Below, piece after piece: positions 50,950-60,958 of a DNA stretch of 64,000 nt (within the stretch, counting starts at the first letter, position 1; every line of letters begins with the position of its first letter). Below the pieces are notes generated by a model that made no database searches, was not told where the DNA came from, and worked only from the letters and a program-made list of their open reading frames with translations. Where the stretch lies: positions 248,001 through 312,000 of the forward strand of contig NZ_JAGTXM010000004.1 in NCBI RefSeq assembly GCF_018252635.1. Direction: 5' to 3'. Position numbers and translations under genes: made by a program. Origin of the DNA: Citrobacter amalonaticus (lineage in GTDB: Bacteria; Pseudomonadota; Gammaproteobacteria; Enterobacterales; Enterobacteriaceae).

Positions 50950-51270
50950 TCGTCACTGAAAACGGTCGGTATCTTTTGTCCGCCGGGGATACCGAACGTT
51001 TTAATTAAGTCGCCATTGGTTTTATTAAGGCTGGCGTAATAATAATATCCGTATAACAATTATGGATAATCAGCCATAAAGTAGTGTCTTATTCCCCGCC
51101 TCGCAAATTTCCCATTCCAAATATTTATTTTCGATCAAAAGATTGATTTATTCACTGGAAACGATTCGTAAATTCACTGGATTTTTGACTAAAGTTTCAT
51201 TAGGATTTGTCTCATCTGGTGATTAATTGTACCGATTGTTGGTGCTTAAATGATAAGTGATATCGATTGT
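50950..51270. other. cysB-ymiA intergenic region with probable cysB terminator
   Basis: TCGGTATC (50966-50973) and GATACCGA (50988-50995) form a perfect 8-bp stem followed by CGTTTTAATT, a plausible cysB terminator with a weak T run. The rest is AT-rich and leads to the ymiA promoter. No other feature was recognised. Confidence 0.5.
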
Positions 51271-51411
51271 ATGAGGTTAGCAATGCCGTCTGAAAACCAG
51301 GAACCACGTCGGGACCCTGAGATGAAACGCAAGGCATGGCTTGCGGTTTTCCTGGGCTCAGCGCTGTTTTGGGTCGTGATTGCACTGTTGATCTGGAATG
51401 CCTGGGGGTAA
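51271..51411 (+). CDS. ymiA: Small single-span membrane protein YmiA
   Basis: This 46-residue protein, starting MRLAMPSENQEPRRDPEMKR, has a charged N-terminus and one hydrophobic helix (AVFLGSALFWVVIALLIW). It matches the E. coli small protein YmiA closely. Its function is unknown. It is followed 2 bp later by yciX. Confidence 0.85.
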   Translation: MRLAMPSENQEPRRDPEMKRKAWLAVFLGSALFWVVIALLIWNAWG

Positions 51412-51413
51412 AA

Positions 51414-51587
51414 ATGGGGGTTCACGACTCACAACAGACGTCGTTACCCACATGTCACTCTGGTGACACGGTGCGAGAAGCGAAAAAAGGCGCGTGCGTG
51501 TTAACTGTTCCCGAATCCTGGAAGCTGACTCAGCAACAGAAAGAATTTATCGAACTGTTCGAAGAAGACGAACAACAGAAACAATAA
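51414..51587 (+). CDS. yciX: Small protein YciX
   Basis: This 57-residue acidic protein starts MGVHDSQQTSLPTCHSG and ends ELFEEDEQQKQ. The C-terminal half (CVLTVPESWKLTQQQKEFIELF) looks like a conserved soluble helix. The ATG lies 2 bp past the ymiA stop with GGGGGT as ribosome site, so the two are translated together. The name follows the E. coli small gene at this position. Confidence 0.78.
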   Translation: MGVHDSQQTSLPTCHSGDTVREAKKGACVLTVPESWKLTQQQKEFIELFEEDEQQKQ

Positions 51588-51716
51588 TCGTCACCATTCT
51601 TATTACCGTTCCTTTTGTTGCGATAGATTATCGCAGTACGCTTTTACCTATACACCGCAGCAATAAAGCGTTGAGAAAGTCTCAACACAATGTATTAAAC
51701 AAAACGGGTATAGCCG

Positions 51717-51812
51717 ATGATGACTGCAAATATGAAATACTGGTCCTGGATGGGCGCATTTTCCGTCTCGCTGCTTTTTTGGGCTGAATTGCTCTGGATC
51801 ATGATGAATTAA
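51717..51812 (+). CDS. ymiC: Small membrane protein YmiC
   Basis: This 31-residue peptide, MMTANMKYWSWMGAFSVSLL followed by FWAELLWIMMN, is a single hydrophobic helix and resembles E. coli YmiC. Two adjacent ATGs are possible starts. A terminator follows 8 bp after the stop. Small size limits certainty, but the position and sequence fit. Confidence 0.75.
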   Translation: MMTANMKYWSWMGAFSVSLLFWAELLWIMMN

Positions 51813-51818
51813 TCTCAA

Positions 51819-51844
51819 ACCTCGCTACGGCGAGGTTTTCGTTT
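51819..51844 (+). terminator. Terminator after ymiC
   Basis: The stem CCTCGC/GCGAGG with a TACG tetraloop is followed by TTTTCGTTTT. It separates the small genes from acnA. Confidence 0.82.
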
Positions 51845-52013
51845 TCACTCCCTCATACACCACGTGTTTGTCCTTCCCTGGGCACACATTGTTCGGTTTC
51901 TCCTCTTTTATCAATTTGGGTTGTTATCAAAACGTTACAGTCTGTTTGTGTTATCTTTAATATTCACCCTGAGGAGAATCAGGGCATCGCAACCCTGTCA
52001 TTAAGGAGGAGCT

Positions 52014-54689
52014 ATGTCGTCAACCCTACGAGAAGCCAGTAAGGACACACTACAGGCCAAAGACAAAACCTACCACTATTACAGTCTGCCGCTGGCTGCA
52101 AAATCTCTGGGCGATATCACCCGTCTGCCCAAATCACTGAAAGTTTTACTGGAAAACCTGTTGCGCTGGCAGGACGGTGATTCCGTTACGCATGAGGATA
52201 TCCAGGCGCTGGCAGGGTGGCTTAAAAACGCCCATGCCGATCGCGAAATCGCTTATCGTCCGGCACGCGTGTTAATGCAGGACTTTACCGGCGTCCCGGC
52301 GGTGGTGGATCTCGCTGCAATGCGTGAAGCAGTAAAACGCCTGGGCGGCGATACTGCGAAAGTCAATCCTCTCTCGCCGGTGGATCTGGTGATTGACCAC
52401 TCTGTTACCGTTGACCATTTTGGTGATGACGAAGCGTTTGAGGAGAACGTGCGCCTTGAAATGGAACGTAACCATGAACGCTATGTATTTCTGAAATGGG
52501 GGCAACAGGCTTTCAGTCGATTCAGCGTTGTGCCGCCAGGAACCGGTATCTGCCACCAGGTAAACCTGGAGTACCTCGGCAAGGCGGTATGGAGCGAATT
52601 GCAGGACGGTGAATGGGTTGCTTATCCGGACACGCTGGTCGGCACGGATTCACACACCACCATGATTAACGGCCTTGGCGTTCTCGGCTGGGGCGTGGGC
52701 GGTATCGAAGCTGAAGCGGCAATGTTGGGACAGCCTGTCTCAATGCTGATCCCGGATGTGGTGGGTTTCAAACTGACCGGAAAACTGCGTGAGGGGATCA
52801 CCGCAACGGATCTTGTATTAACCGTCACCCAGATGCTGCGCAAGCACGGTGTGGTCGGTAAATTTGTCGAATTTTATGGCGACGGACTGGATTCCCTGCC
52901 GCTGGCAGACCGTGCCACCATCGCCAATATGGCGCCGGAGTATGGCGCGACCTGCGGCTTCTTCCCGATCGACAGCGTGACGCTGGACTACATGCGTTTG
53001 AGCGGACGCAGTGAAGATCAAATCGATCTGGTTGAAAAATACGCTAAAGTACAGGGCATGTGGCGCAATCCCGGCGATGAACCGGTCTTCACCAGCACCC
53101 TGGCGCTGGATATGAATGATGTGGAGGCGAGCCTCGCAGGACCGAAACGTCCCCAGGATCGCGTCGCACTGGGCGATGTGCCGAAAGCCTTTGCCGCCAG
53201 CAGCGAACTGGAACTGAATACTGCGCAGAAAGACCGTCAGCCGGTAGAATATGTGCTGAACGGGCAGTCCTGTCAGCTCCCTGACGGGGCGGTGGTGATC
53301 TCGGCCATCACTTCCTGTACCAACACTTCTAACCCCAGCGTGCTAATGGCGGCTGGCCTGCTGGCGAAAAAAGCCGTTACGCTGGGACTGAAGCGTCAGC
53401 CGTGGGTGAAAGCCTCGCTGGCGCCGGGGTCGAAAGTGGTGTCAGATTATCTGGCAAAGGCGAAACTGACGCCGTATCTTGATGAACTGGGTTTTAACCT
53501 GGTGGGATATGGCTGTACGACCTGTATTGGTAACTCAGGACCGCTACCGGAGCCTATCGAAACCGCGATTAAGAAGGGCGATCTGACCGTAGGCGCGGTG
53601 CTGTCGGGCAACCGTAACTTTGAAGGCCGTATTCACCCGCTGGTGAAAACCAACTGGCTGGCGTCACCGCCGTTGGTCGTTGCCTACGCGCTCGCGGGCA
53701 ATATGAACATCAATCTTGAGAAAGATCCGCTCGGTCACGATCGTAAAGGCGACCCGGTTTATCTGAAAGATATCTGGCCGTCAGCGCAGGAAATTGCCCG
53801 CGCCGTCGCTCTGGTCTCTTCAGAAATGTTCAACAAAGAATATGCGGAAGTGTTCGAAGGGACGCCGGAGTGGAAAGCGATCAATGTTGACCGCTCAGAC
53901 ACCTACGGCTGGCAAAATGACTCAACCTACATTCGCCTGTCGCCGTTCTTTGACGAGATGCAGGCGCAGCCAGCACCAGTGACCGATATTCACGGTGCGC
54001 GCATTCTGGCGATGCTGGGGGATTCGGTAACCACTGACCATATTTCGCCAGCCGGAAGTATTAAAGCCGACAGTCCCGCAGGGCGATATCTGCAAAATCA
54101 CGGCGTGGAACGCAAGGACTTTAACTCTTATGGTTCACGGCGTGGGAACCATGAGGTGATGATGCGTGGGACGTTTGCCAACATCCGTATCCGCAACGAA
54201 ATGGTGCCGGGAGTGGAAGGCGGGATGACGCGATATCTGCCTGGCACTGAGGTGTTGTCTATCTATGATGCGGCTATGCACTATAAGCAGGCGAATATCC
54301 CGCTGGCGGTGATTGCCGGCAAAGAGTACGGGTCGGGTTCCAGCCGTGACTGGGCGGCGAAAGGGCCGCGATTGCTGGGGATTCGCGTCGTCATTGCGGA
54401 GTCGTTTGAACGTATCCACCGCTCCAACCTGATAGGGATGGGGATCCTGCCACTGGAGTTCCCACAGGGCGTGACGCGCAAAACGCTGGGCCTGACCGGG
54501 GAAGAGGCGATCGACATTGTCGATCTGCAAAAACTGAAACCTGGCATGACGGTGGCGGTGACGTTAACACGGGCTGACGGGAGCAAAGAGGTGGTGCAGT
54601 GCCGCTGTCGCATCGATACCGCGACCGAGTTAACTTACTACCAGAACGACGGTATTTTGCATTACGTCATTCGTAATATGCTGAAGTAA
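52014..54689 (+). CDS. acnA: Aconitate hydratase A
   Basis: This stress- and iron-resistant aconitase isomerises citrate and isocitrate. The 891-residue protein has [4Fe-4S] ligands in SCTNTSNPS and [12 protein letters not shown] and conserved active-site segments ([40 protein letters not shown]). AAGGAGGAG precedes the ATG. In E. coli acnA is under SoxRS and RpoS control; no site is assigned here. Confidence 0.98.
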   Translation: MSSTLREASKDTLQAKDKTYHYYSLPLAAKSLGDITRLPKSLKVLLENLLRWQDGDSVTHEDIQALAGWLKNAHADREIAYRPARVLMQDFTGVPAVVDLAAMREAVKRLGGDTAKVNPLSPVDLVIDHSVTVDHFGDDEAFEENVRLEMERNHERYVFLKWGQQAFSRFSVVPPGTGICHQVNLEYLGKAVWSELQDGEWVAYPDTLVGTDSHTTMINGLGVLGWGVGGIEAEAAMLGQPVSMLIPDVVGFKLTGKLREGITATDLVLTVTQMLRKHGVVGKFVEFYGDGLDSLPLADRATIANMAPEYGATCGFFPIDSVTLDYMRLSGRSEDQIDLVEKYAKVQGMWRNPGDEPVFTSTLALDMNDVEASLAGPKRPQDRVALGDVPKAFAASSELELNTAQKDRQPVEYVLNGQSCQLPDGAVVISAITSCTNTSNPSVLMAAGLLAKKAVTLGLKRQPWVKASLAPGSKVVSDYLAKAKLTPYLDELGFNLVGYGCTTCIGNSGPLPEPIETAIKKGDLTVGAVLSGNRNFEGRIHPLVKTNWLASPPLVVAYALAGNMNINLEKDPLGHDRKGDPVYLKDIWPSAQEIARAVALVSSEMFNKEYAEVFEGTPEWKAINVDRSDTYGWQNDSTYIRLSPFFDEMQAQPAPVTDIHGARILAMLGDSVTTDHISPAGSIKADSPAGRYLQNHGVERKDFNSYGSRRGNHEVMMRGTFANIRIRNEMVPGVEGGMTRYLPGTEVLSIYDAAMHYKQANIPLAVIAGKEYGSGSSRDWAAKGPRLLGIRVVIAESFERIHRSNLIGMGILPLEFPQGVTRKTLGLTGEEAIDIVDLQKLKPGMTVAVTLTRADGSKEVVQCRCRIDTATELTYYQNDGILHYVIRNMLK

Positions 54690-54693
54690 TAGT

Positions 54694-54727
54694 AAAAAAA
54701 GCCTGCATGACATGATGCAGGCTTTTT
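54694..54727. terminator. Bidirectional terminator between acnA and ribA
   Basis: The stem GCCTGCAT/ATGCAGGC with a 6-nt loop lies between a seven-A run and a T run. Confidence 0.9.
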
Positions 54728-54738
54728 CAACGCAGTGC

Positions 54739-55329
54739 TTACTTACTCAACAAATGGCCCATCTTGGCCGCTTTGGTATCCAGATAATGTTCATTATTGG
54801 GATTACGGCCCACAATCAGCGGAACCCGCTCCACGATATTGATCCCCGCTTCAGTGAGAATCTCGACTTTCTTCGGGTTATTAGTGAGCAGACGCACTTC
54901 GTCAACGCCCAGCAGTTTGAACATATCCGCGCAGAGGGTGAAATCACGTTCATCCGCGGCAAACCCTAACTGGTGATTAGCCTCTACGGTGTCATAGCCC
55001 TGGTCCTGCAACGCGTAGGCGCGAATTTTATTGAGCAGGCCGATATTGCGTCCTTCCTGACGATGATAAAGCAGAATACCGCGTCCTTCTTCCGCGATAT
55101 GTGTCAGGGCGGCTTCCAGCTGAAAACCACAGTCGCAGCGCAGGCTGAACAGGGCATCGCCCGTCAGACATTCTGAATGGACACGGGCCAGAACCGGCGT
55201 CTGACCTGAAATATCACCATACACTAACGCGACGTGATCGTGCCCGGTTGCCAGTTCTTCAAATCCCACCATCAGGAAATCGCCCCATGGGGTTGGCAGT
55301 TTGGCTTCTGCCACTCGTTTAAGCTGCAT
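54739..55329 (-). CDS. ribA: GTP cyclohydrolase II
   Basis: RibA performs the first step of riboflavin synthesis, opening GTP to a diaminopyrimidine with release of formate and pyrophosphate. The 196-residue protein has the zinc cysteines in [17 protein letters not shown] and the catalytic segments [16 protein letters not shown] and LTNNPKK. Its length equals E. coli RibA. It is divergent from pgpB. Confidence 0.97.
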   Translation of the reverse strand: MQLKRVAEAKLPTPWGDFLMVGFEELATGHDHVALVYGDISGQTPVLARVHSECLTGDALFSLRCDCGFQLEAALTHIAEEGRGILLYHRQEGRNIGLLNKIRAYALQDQGYDTVEANHQLGFAADERDFTLCADMFKLLGVDEVRLLTNNPKKVEILTEAGINIVERVPLIVGRNPNNEHYLDTKAAKMGHLLSK

Positions 55330-55525
55330 GTGTTTCTCCAGATATTGCCGGCACGCGATGTTGTGCCGTTGCCTGTTGGCTTATCTTCTTATTTTGCCAT
55401 AAGGCGACGGACTTCACCTAATCGCTGCCGTGCAATCATCATGCGAATGGCACAAATCTGTCAATTTCCCCGGACAGGAGATTTTTCGGTTATGATTGTG
55501 ACACTTAACCGTCAAAGAGGTGTTC

Positions 55526-56299
55526 ATGCTGTCGATTGCAAAGCGTACTGTGGCAGGTGCGGGGTTATTGCTTATTATGCCTGTTGCCGTGTGGGTATCC
55601 GGCTGGCGCTGGCAACCGGGTCAGGACACCGGATGGCTAAAAGCGATGTACTGGATAACCGAAACGGTCACTCAGCCGTGGGGCATCATCACACATGTCA
55701 TTCTCTGTGGCTGGTTCTTCTGGTGCTTACGCTTTCGTCTTAAAGCGGCGGTAATGCTGTTCACCATCCTGGCGGGCGCGATCCTGATAGGTCAGGGTGT
55801 CAAATCGTGGGTTAAAGAGCGGGTTCAGGAACCACGTCCTTTCGTGATATGGCTGGAAAAAACGCATCATATTCCGGTTGATGAGTTCTACACTTTAAAG
55901 CGTAAGGAGCGCAGCGATCTGGTGAAGGAACAACTTGCCACCCAGCAGGCTATTCCGCACTTCTTACGTCAGCACTGGCAAAAAGAGACCGGGTTTGCGT
56001 TTCCGTCTGGTCACACGATGTTTGCGGCAAGCTGGGCGCTGCTCGCCGTCGGCTTATTGTGGCCGCGCCGCCGGACGGTGACGATTGCTATTTTGCTGGT
56101 ATGGGCGGTCGCCGTTATGGGTAGTCGTTTGCTGCTCGGTATGCACTGGCCACGCGATCTGGTGGTCGCGACGCTGATTTCATGGGCGCTGGTGACGCTG
56201 GCGACCTGGCTTACACAGCGGTTCTGTGGGCCACTCACGCCGCCGCCAGAAGAACGACAGGAGATTGCTGAGCGTGACAAAACCGCTGACCAGGGTTGA
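55526..56299 (+). CDS. pgpB: Phosphatidylglycerophosphatase B
   Basis: PgpB is a PAP2-family membrane phosphatase for phosphatidylglycerophosphate, undecaprenyl pyrophosphate and other lipid phosphates. The three PAP2 motifs are seen: KERVQEPRP, PSGH and SRLLLGMHWPRD. It has about six spans in 257 residues. The ATG at 55526, five bases after AAGAGG, is preferred; a GTG two codons earlier is too close to that site. Confidence 0.95.
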   Translation: MLSIAKRTVAGAGLLLIMPVAVWVSGWRWQPGQDTGWLKAMYWITETVTQPWGIITHVILCGWFFWCLRFRLKAAVMLFTILAGAILIGQGVKSWVKERVQEPRPFVIWLEKTHHIPVDEFYTLKRKERSDLVKEQLATQQAIPHFLRQHWQKETGFAFPSGHTMFAASWALLAVGLLWPRRRTVTIAILLVWAVAVMGSRLLLGMHWPRDLVVATLISWALVTLATWLTQRFCGPLTPPPEERQEIAERDKTADQG

Positions 56300-56439
56300 T
56301 TTTACCCGGTTTGCCCTTAAATCATCCGGTAGCCGACTGCTTTCCCATTTCGCAGACGCCGTGAAAATGGTAATTTAAAAGGCTAAATGCGGTAAGTTGA
56401 ACACGATTTATTCGCTTAAACCACATAACGGGAAGTAAT

Positions 56440-56748
56440 GTGAAATATTTACTCATTTTCTTACTGGTGTTGGCGATATTTGTTATCTCCGTAACATTGG
56501 GTGCGCAGAACGATCAACAGGTTACCTTTAATTACCTGTTGGCTCAGGGGGAGTATCGTATCTCAACCCTGCTGGCCGTGTTGTTCGCTGCGGGTTTCGC
56601 CATTGGTTGGTTGATCTGCGGTCTTTTCTGGCTGCGGGTTCGTGTTTCTCTGGTGCGTGCTGAGCGTAAAATTAAACGACTGGAAAACCAGCTCTCGCCT
56701 GCGACAGACGTTGTGGTGACGTCTGGTACGTCGGTCGCGAAGGAATAA
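56440..56748 (+). CDS. lapA: Lipopolysaccharide assembly protein LapA
   Basis: LapA (YciS) is a 102-residue inner-membrane protein with two spans and a cytoplasmic coiled-coil tail (RAERKIKRLENQLS); it acts with LapB in LPS assembly. The start is GTG (MKYLLIFLLVLAIF) with GGAAG upstream; it is nearly identical to E. coli for the first 70 residues. It lies 6 bp before lapB. Confidence 0.95.
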   Translation: MKYLLIFLLVLAIFVISVTLGAQNDQQVTFNYLLAQGEYRISTLLAVLFAAGFAIGWLICGLFWLRVRVSLVRAERKIKRLENQLSPATDVVVTSGTSVAKE

Positions 56749-56754
56749 TCATTT

Positions 56755-57924
56755 ATGCTGGAGTTGTTGTTTCTGCTTTTACCTGTTGCTGCCGCCTATG
56801 GCTGGTATATGGGTCGCAGAAGTGCGCAACAAACAAAACAGGATGAAGCTAACCGTCTTTCCCGCGATTACGTCGCGGGGGTTAACTTCCTCCTGAGCAA
56901 CCAACAAGATAAAGCGGTGGATCTGTTCCTTGATATGTTAAAAGAGGACACGGGCACCGTTGAGGCTCATCTCACCCTCGGAAATCTGTTCCGTTCTCGT
57001 GGCGAAGTTGACCGCGCCATCCGTATTCACCAGACCCTCATGGAAAGCGCCTCGCTGACTTATGAACAGCGACTGCTGGCGGTTCAGCAGCTAGGCCGTG
57101 ATTACATGGCTGCCGGGCTGTATGACCGGGCAGAGGATATGTTCAACCAGCTTACCGATGAAACGGAATTTCGCGTAGGCGCGTTGCAGCAACTGTTGCA
57201 GATCTATCAGGCGACCAGCGACTGGCAAAAGGCCATTGAGGTTGCTGAACGACTGGTCAAACTGGGTAAAGATAAACAGCGTATCGAAATCGCCCATTTT
57301 TACTGCGAACTGGCGTTGCAGCAGATGGGCAGTGACGACATGGATCGCGCAATGACGCTGCTGAAAAAAGGGGCGGCGGCGGATAAAAACAGCGCCAGGG
57401 TCTCTATCATGATGGGCCGCGTGTGGATGGCGAAGGGGGATTACGCGAAGGCCGTTGAATCTCTCCAGCGGGTGATTTACCAGGATAAAGAACTGGTCAG
57501 CGAAACGCTGGAAATGCTCCAGACCTGCTATCAACAACTAGGTAAACATGATGAATGGGCAGAATTTCTGCGTCGTGCGGTAGAAGAAAATACCGGCGCG
57601 GCCGCAGAGTTGATGCTGGCCGATATTCTTGAAGCCCGCGAAGGAACGGAGACCGCGCAGGTGTATATTACCCGTCAGCTCCAGCGTCATCCGACGATGC
57701 GCGTTTTCCATAAGCTGATGGATTATCACCTTAACGAAGCCGAAGAAGGCCGGGCGAAAGAGAGCCTGATGGTGCTGCGTGATATGGTGGGTGAGCAGGT
57801 GCGCAGCAAGCCGCGCTACCGTTGCTCTAAATGTGGTTTTACCGCTTATACCCTGTACTGGCACTGTCCTTCCTGCCGTGCGTGGTCAACGATTAAGCCC
57901 ATTCGCGGACTTGATGGATTGTAA
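56755..57924 (+). CDS. lapB: Lipopolysaccharide assembly protein LapB
   Basis: LapB (YciM) is the inner-membrane adaptor that promotes FtsH degradation of LpxC, setting LPS level. An N-terminal anchor (about 1-17) is followed by TPR repeats through most of the chain (HLTLGNLFRSRGEVDRAIRI and similar) and a C-terminal rubredoxin-type metal site, CSKCGF and CPSC. It has 389 residues, as in E. coli. It is translated with lapA. Confidence 0.97.
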   Translation: MLELLFLLLPVAAAYGWYMGRRSAQQTKQDEANRLSRDYVAGVNFLLSNQQDKAVDLFLDMLKEDTGTVEAHLTLGNLFRSRGEVDRAIRIHQTLMESASLTYEQRLLAVQQLGRDYMAAGLYDRAEDMFNQLTDETEFRVGALQQLLQIYQATSDWQKAIEVAERLVKLGKDKQRIEIAHFYCELALQQMGSDDMDRAMTLLKKGAAADKNSARVSIMMGRVWMAKGDYAKAVESLQRVIYQDKELVSETLEMLQTCYQQLGKHDEWAEFLRRAVEENTGAAAELMLADILEAREGTETAQVYITRQLQRHPTMRVFHKLMDYHLNEAEEGRAKESLMVLRDMVGEQVRSKPRYRCSKCGFTAYTLYWHCPSCRAWSTIKPIRGLDGL

Positions 57925-58098
57925 TTTTTAAAAAAACTCACTTTAGTTACAACATACTAATGGTTTTATTTACTACTACACATGAACATCGGTGCCACAT
58001 CGCCTGGCAGAGGTGTAATCGCGTCTGTTAATTTTTGCGCCTGACAGGTAGAATGCACGCCGTTTACCCATTTGCCCCCTTAGCAAGAAGGCCTGGTT

Positions 58099-58836
58099 AT
58101 GACGTTAACTGCTTCCTCTTCCCCCCGCGTTGCTATCGATTCTCCCATCGTCGTTGCTCTCGATTATAATAACCGTGATAGCGCCCTGGCGTTTGTCGAC
58201 CGCATTGATCCGCGTGATTGCCGTCTGAAAGTTGGCAAAGAGATGTTCACGCTGTTCGGACCTCAGCTGGTTCGCGATCTTCAGCAGCGTGGCTTTGATA
58301 TCTTTCTTGATTTGAAATTCCATGATATCCCGAACACCGCGGCTCATGCGGTGGCTGCCGCAGCGGATCTTGGCGTCTGGATGGTCAACGTCCACGCGTC
58401 GGGAGGGGCGAGAATGATGGCCGCCGCCCGTGAAGCGCTGGTGCCGTTTGGTAAGGATGCGCCGTTGTTAATCGCCGTCACCGTGTTGACCAGTATGGAA
58501 GCCAGCGATCTGGCAGATATCGGTGTGACACTGTCACCTGCTGAACACGCCGAGCGCCTGGCAGCTTTGACGCAAAAATGTGGTCTGGATGGCGTGGTCT
58601 GTTCAGCTCAGGAAGCGGTTCGCTTTAAGCAGGCGTTTGGCCGTGATTTCAAACTGGTTACGCCCGGTATCCGTCCGCAGGGTAGCGCAGCGGGCGATCA
58701 GCGACGAATTATGACCCCTGAGCAGGCGCTGGCAGCAGGTGTTGATTATATGGTCATCGGACGTCCGGTGACGCAGTCTGACGATCCGGCCCAGACGCTG
58801 AAGACCATCAATGCGTCACTGAAGCGGGAGGCGTAA
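58099..58836 (+). CDS. pyrF: Orotidine 5'-phosphate decarboxylase
   Basis: PyrF makes UMP from OMP, the last step of de novo pyrimidine synthesis. The 245-residue TIM barrel has the catalytic tetrad segment [10 protein letters not shown] and the phosphate site VTPGIRPQG with GRPVTQ. Its TAA stop overlaps the yciH ATG by one base, so the two are coupled. AGAAGGCC precedes the ATG. Confidence 0.98.
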   Translation: MTLTASSSPRVAIDSPIVVALDYNNRDSALAFVDRIDPRDCRLKVGKEMFTLFGPQLVRDLQQRGFDIFLDLKFHDIPNTAAHAVAAAADLGVWMVNVHASGGARMMAAAREALVPFGKDAPLLIAVTVLTSMEASDLADIGVTLSPAEHAERLAALTQKCGLDGVVCSAQEAVRFKQAFGRDFKLVTPGIRPQGSAAGDQRRIMTPEQALAAGVDYMVIGRPVTQSDDPAQTLKTINASLKREA

Positions 58837-59162
58837 TGAGCGATTCCAACAGCCGTCTGGTTTATTCGACGGAAAGTGGGCGGATTGATGAGCCGAAGGC
58901 CGCGACAGAACGTCCTAAGGGCGACGGGATTGTCCGTATCCAGCGCCAGACCAGCGGGCGTAAGGGGAAGGGCGTGTGCCTGATTACCGGTATTGATATG
59001 GATGACGGCGAGCTCAGCAAACTGGCTGCGGAACTGAAGAAAAAATGTGGCTGCGGTGGGGCAGTCAAAGACGGCGTAATTGAAATTCAGGGCGACAAGC
59101 GCGATCTAATTAAATCGCTGCTGGAAGCTAAAGGCCTTAAAGTGAAACTGGCCGGCGGTTAA
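58836..59162 (+). CDS. yciH: SUI1/eIF1-like stress response translation factor YciH
   Basis: This 108-residue protein resembles eukaryotic eIF1; in E. coli it influences initiation fidelity and stress-time translation. The SUI1 core is visible (CLITGIDMDDGELSKLAAELKKKCGCGGAVKDG, split across two helices and the basic loop). It overlaps pyrF by one base and is followed by a terminator. Confidence 0.95.
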   Translation: MSDSNSRLVYSTESGRIDEPKAATERPKGDGIVRIQRQTSGRKGKGVCLITGIDMDDGELSKLAAELKKKCGCGGAVKDGVIEIQGDKRDLIKSLLEAKGLKVKLAGG

Positions 59163-59165
59163 CGA

Positions 59166-59196
59166 AAAAGCCACGATATAAATATCGTGGCTTTCA
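59166..59196 (+). terminator. Terminator after yciH
   Basis: The stem AAGCCACGATA/TATCGTGGCTT with a TAAA loop is followed by a short T stretch; it lies 5 bp past the yciH stop. Confidence 0.8.
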
Positions 59197-59284
59197 TGTT
59201 TACTGCTAAATAAACTGTGTAGTGCAGACCAGAAAAAATAATCGTATTATTATATCGAGCCGGACAACCGTAGATTATTTACGA

Positions 59285-59503
59285 TTATTTACCTACCTGG
59301 TGGCCGATAATACCACCGACAGCGGCACCACCCAGCGTACCCAGTGTGCTACCATCCGTTAAGACAGCACCACCTAATGCACCAGCACCCGCACCAATAG
59401 CGGTATTACGGTCACGTTTAGACCAGTTAGAACAGGCGCTCAGAGACATTGCCAGGGCAATCGCCAGCACGGCGGCGGTCATTTTTTTGCTCGTTACAAA
59501 CAT
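59285..59503 (-). CDS. osmB: Osmotically inducible lipoprotein OsmB
   Basis: OsmB is a small outer-membrane lipoprotein induced by osmotic stress, RpoS and the Rcs system in E. coli. The 72-residue precursor has a signal peptide with lipobox LSAC (Cys near residue 24) and a Gly-rich glycine-zipper body (GAGAGALGGAVL, GGAAVGGIIG). AGGAGA precedes the ATG. It is convergent with yciH. Confidence 0.96.
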   Translation of the reverse strand: MFVTSKKMTAAVLAIALAMSLSACSNWSKRDRNTAIGAGAGALGGAVLTDGSTLGTLGGAAVGGIIGHQVGK

Positions 59504-59761
59504 AATACTTTCTCCTGAATTAACGATTCACGAAAGCACGCTCTCTTTAACTATAGTTAAAATATCGATCATTAAAGAAGGCATCCGTGAAACCTTAGTG
59601 CGCAGGGTAATATCACGCAGGTGATAGTCACTTCCTGTTATATCGCTAATAGTAATTTTACGACTTTCCTCTGTGAACAACAGGTAAATAGTCTTAATTA
59701 GGGAGTCAGAATAGTCTCAGAGCGCAAATGATCTGCGATGCGCAAATCATTTGCGGATATT

Positions 59762-60511
59762 TTATTCAGCGTCGACGATATTAACGGTCAGACCACGTTG
59801 TTCCATCAGCGCGCGGTCGCTGGCGCTGATTCTGGCATCGGTGATCACACGACTGAACCGCTCGATAGGGCCAAGCGTGTACGGATGGAGTGCGCCGAAT
59901 TTTGAACTGTCGGTCAGCACGATGGCTTCCGATCCTTTCTCCAGAACAGCATTGACCACATCAGCGCGCATCATATCGCGACCCGTGAAGCCGGTTTCGC
60001 TCTGCCAGCCATCAATACCGATAAACGCCTTGCTGAAATGCACCTGCTGGATAAACTGGCGGGTAAGCGGTCCCACCATGCTTTCGCTTTTTTTCTGATA
60101 AATACCGCCGAGCAGGATCACTTCGCAGGGCGTCTCTTTCAGCAGGTGCGCAATGTAACTGCTGACTGTAATGATGGTGATGTCTTTCTGCTCCGCCAGC
60201 GTTCTTGCCAACAGGGCGTTGCTGCTGCCATTTTCAATGAACACCGACTCGCCAGGGTTGACCAGCGATGCCGCGAATTCGGCAAGCTGACGCTTCAGGG
60301 TGTAGTTGGTCATCATCCTGGTTTCCACGTCTTCACTATCGAGTGAAACGGCGAAACCGTGCGCACGGCGCAGAAAGCTCTGCTTCTCGAGGGTATTCAG
60401 ATCCTGTCGAATGGTCACTTCAGAAACGCCAGTGATTTTAGCCAGTTCAGAGACGCTCATCTGGCCTTTATCAATGACCATTTGCAAAATTTTTTGTTGT
60501 CGGGAGTTCAT
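59762..60511 (-). CDS. deoT: DeoR-family transcriptional regulator DeoT (YciT)
   Basis: This 249-residue DeoR-type regulator is reported in E. coli to affect deoxyribose and osmotic-stress genes. The N-terminal helix-turn-helix (about residues 5-60, [19 protein letters not shown]) is followed by a sugar-phosphate sensor domain ([28 protein letters not shown]). The length equals E. coli YciT. Confidence 0.93.
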   Translation of the reverse strand: MNSRQQKILQMVIDKGQMSVSELAKITGVSEVTIRQDLNTLEKQSFLRRAHGFAVSLDSEDVETRMMTNYTLKRQLAEFAASLVNPGESVFIENGSSNALLARTLAEQKDITIITVSSYIAHLLKETPCEVILLGGIYQKKSESMVGPLTRQFIQQVHFSKAFIGIDGWQSETGFTGRDMMRADVVNAVLEKGSEAIVLTDSSKFGALHPYTLGPIERFSRVITDARISASDRALMEQRGLTVNIVDAE

Positions 60512-60596
60512 ATCGTTCGTTTTTATAGCGGTAGTTGTACCGCGAGATTAAACACATACGGCGGCGTGCTATCCAGGACACACCGCGTGCGAAAAA

Positions 60597-60779
60597 TTAG
60601 ATCTCCCAGGGTGTCCGGGGATTGTTCGCCGATGATACAGCGTCATCCTGCACCTTACTCAACAATTCCGCCTTCAGGATTTCGAGATTATGGATGGCGG
60701 AGTGGACATCACCGGCCACCAGGATATCAAGCACGGTATCAATACGCTCGGCAACCCGTTTAGCATCGATATCAGACAT
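60597..60779 (-). CDS. yciZ: Small protein YciZ
   Basis: This 60-residue soluble protein starts [20 protein letters not shown] and ends RTPWEI, matching the E. coli YciZ family (DUF2525-like). Its function is unknown. The ATG at 60779 with AAGGAT upstream is preferred over an in-frame ATG six codons earlier, as it fits the E. coli start. Confidence 0.85.
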   Translation of the reverse strand: MSDIDAKRVAERIDTVLDILVAGDVHSAIHNLEILKAELLSKVQDDAVSSANNPRTPWEI

Positions 60780-60958
60780 GGGGGGATCCTTGGTCAAAGT
60801 AAGAAAGAATTTAATGATGCAAAAATTGACGGCAAAAGAGAAGGGAAAATTCAGCCAGCCCTGTACCTTTGGGGAATATTATATTCCGCGATTACATACA
60901 GATAGGTAGAGGGCGAAAAGGGAAATTTTCCGTTTCGCCCGGATGATCATTTGCTGGC

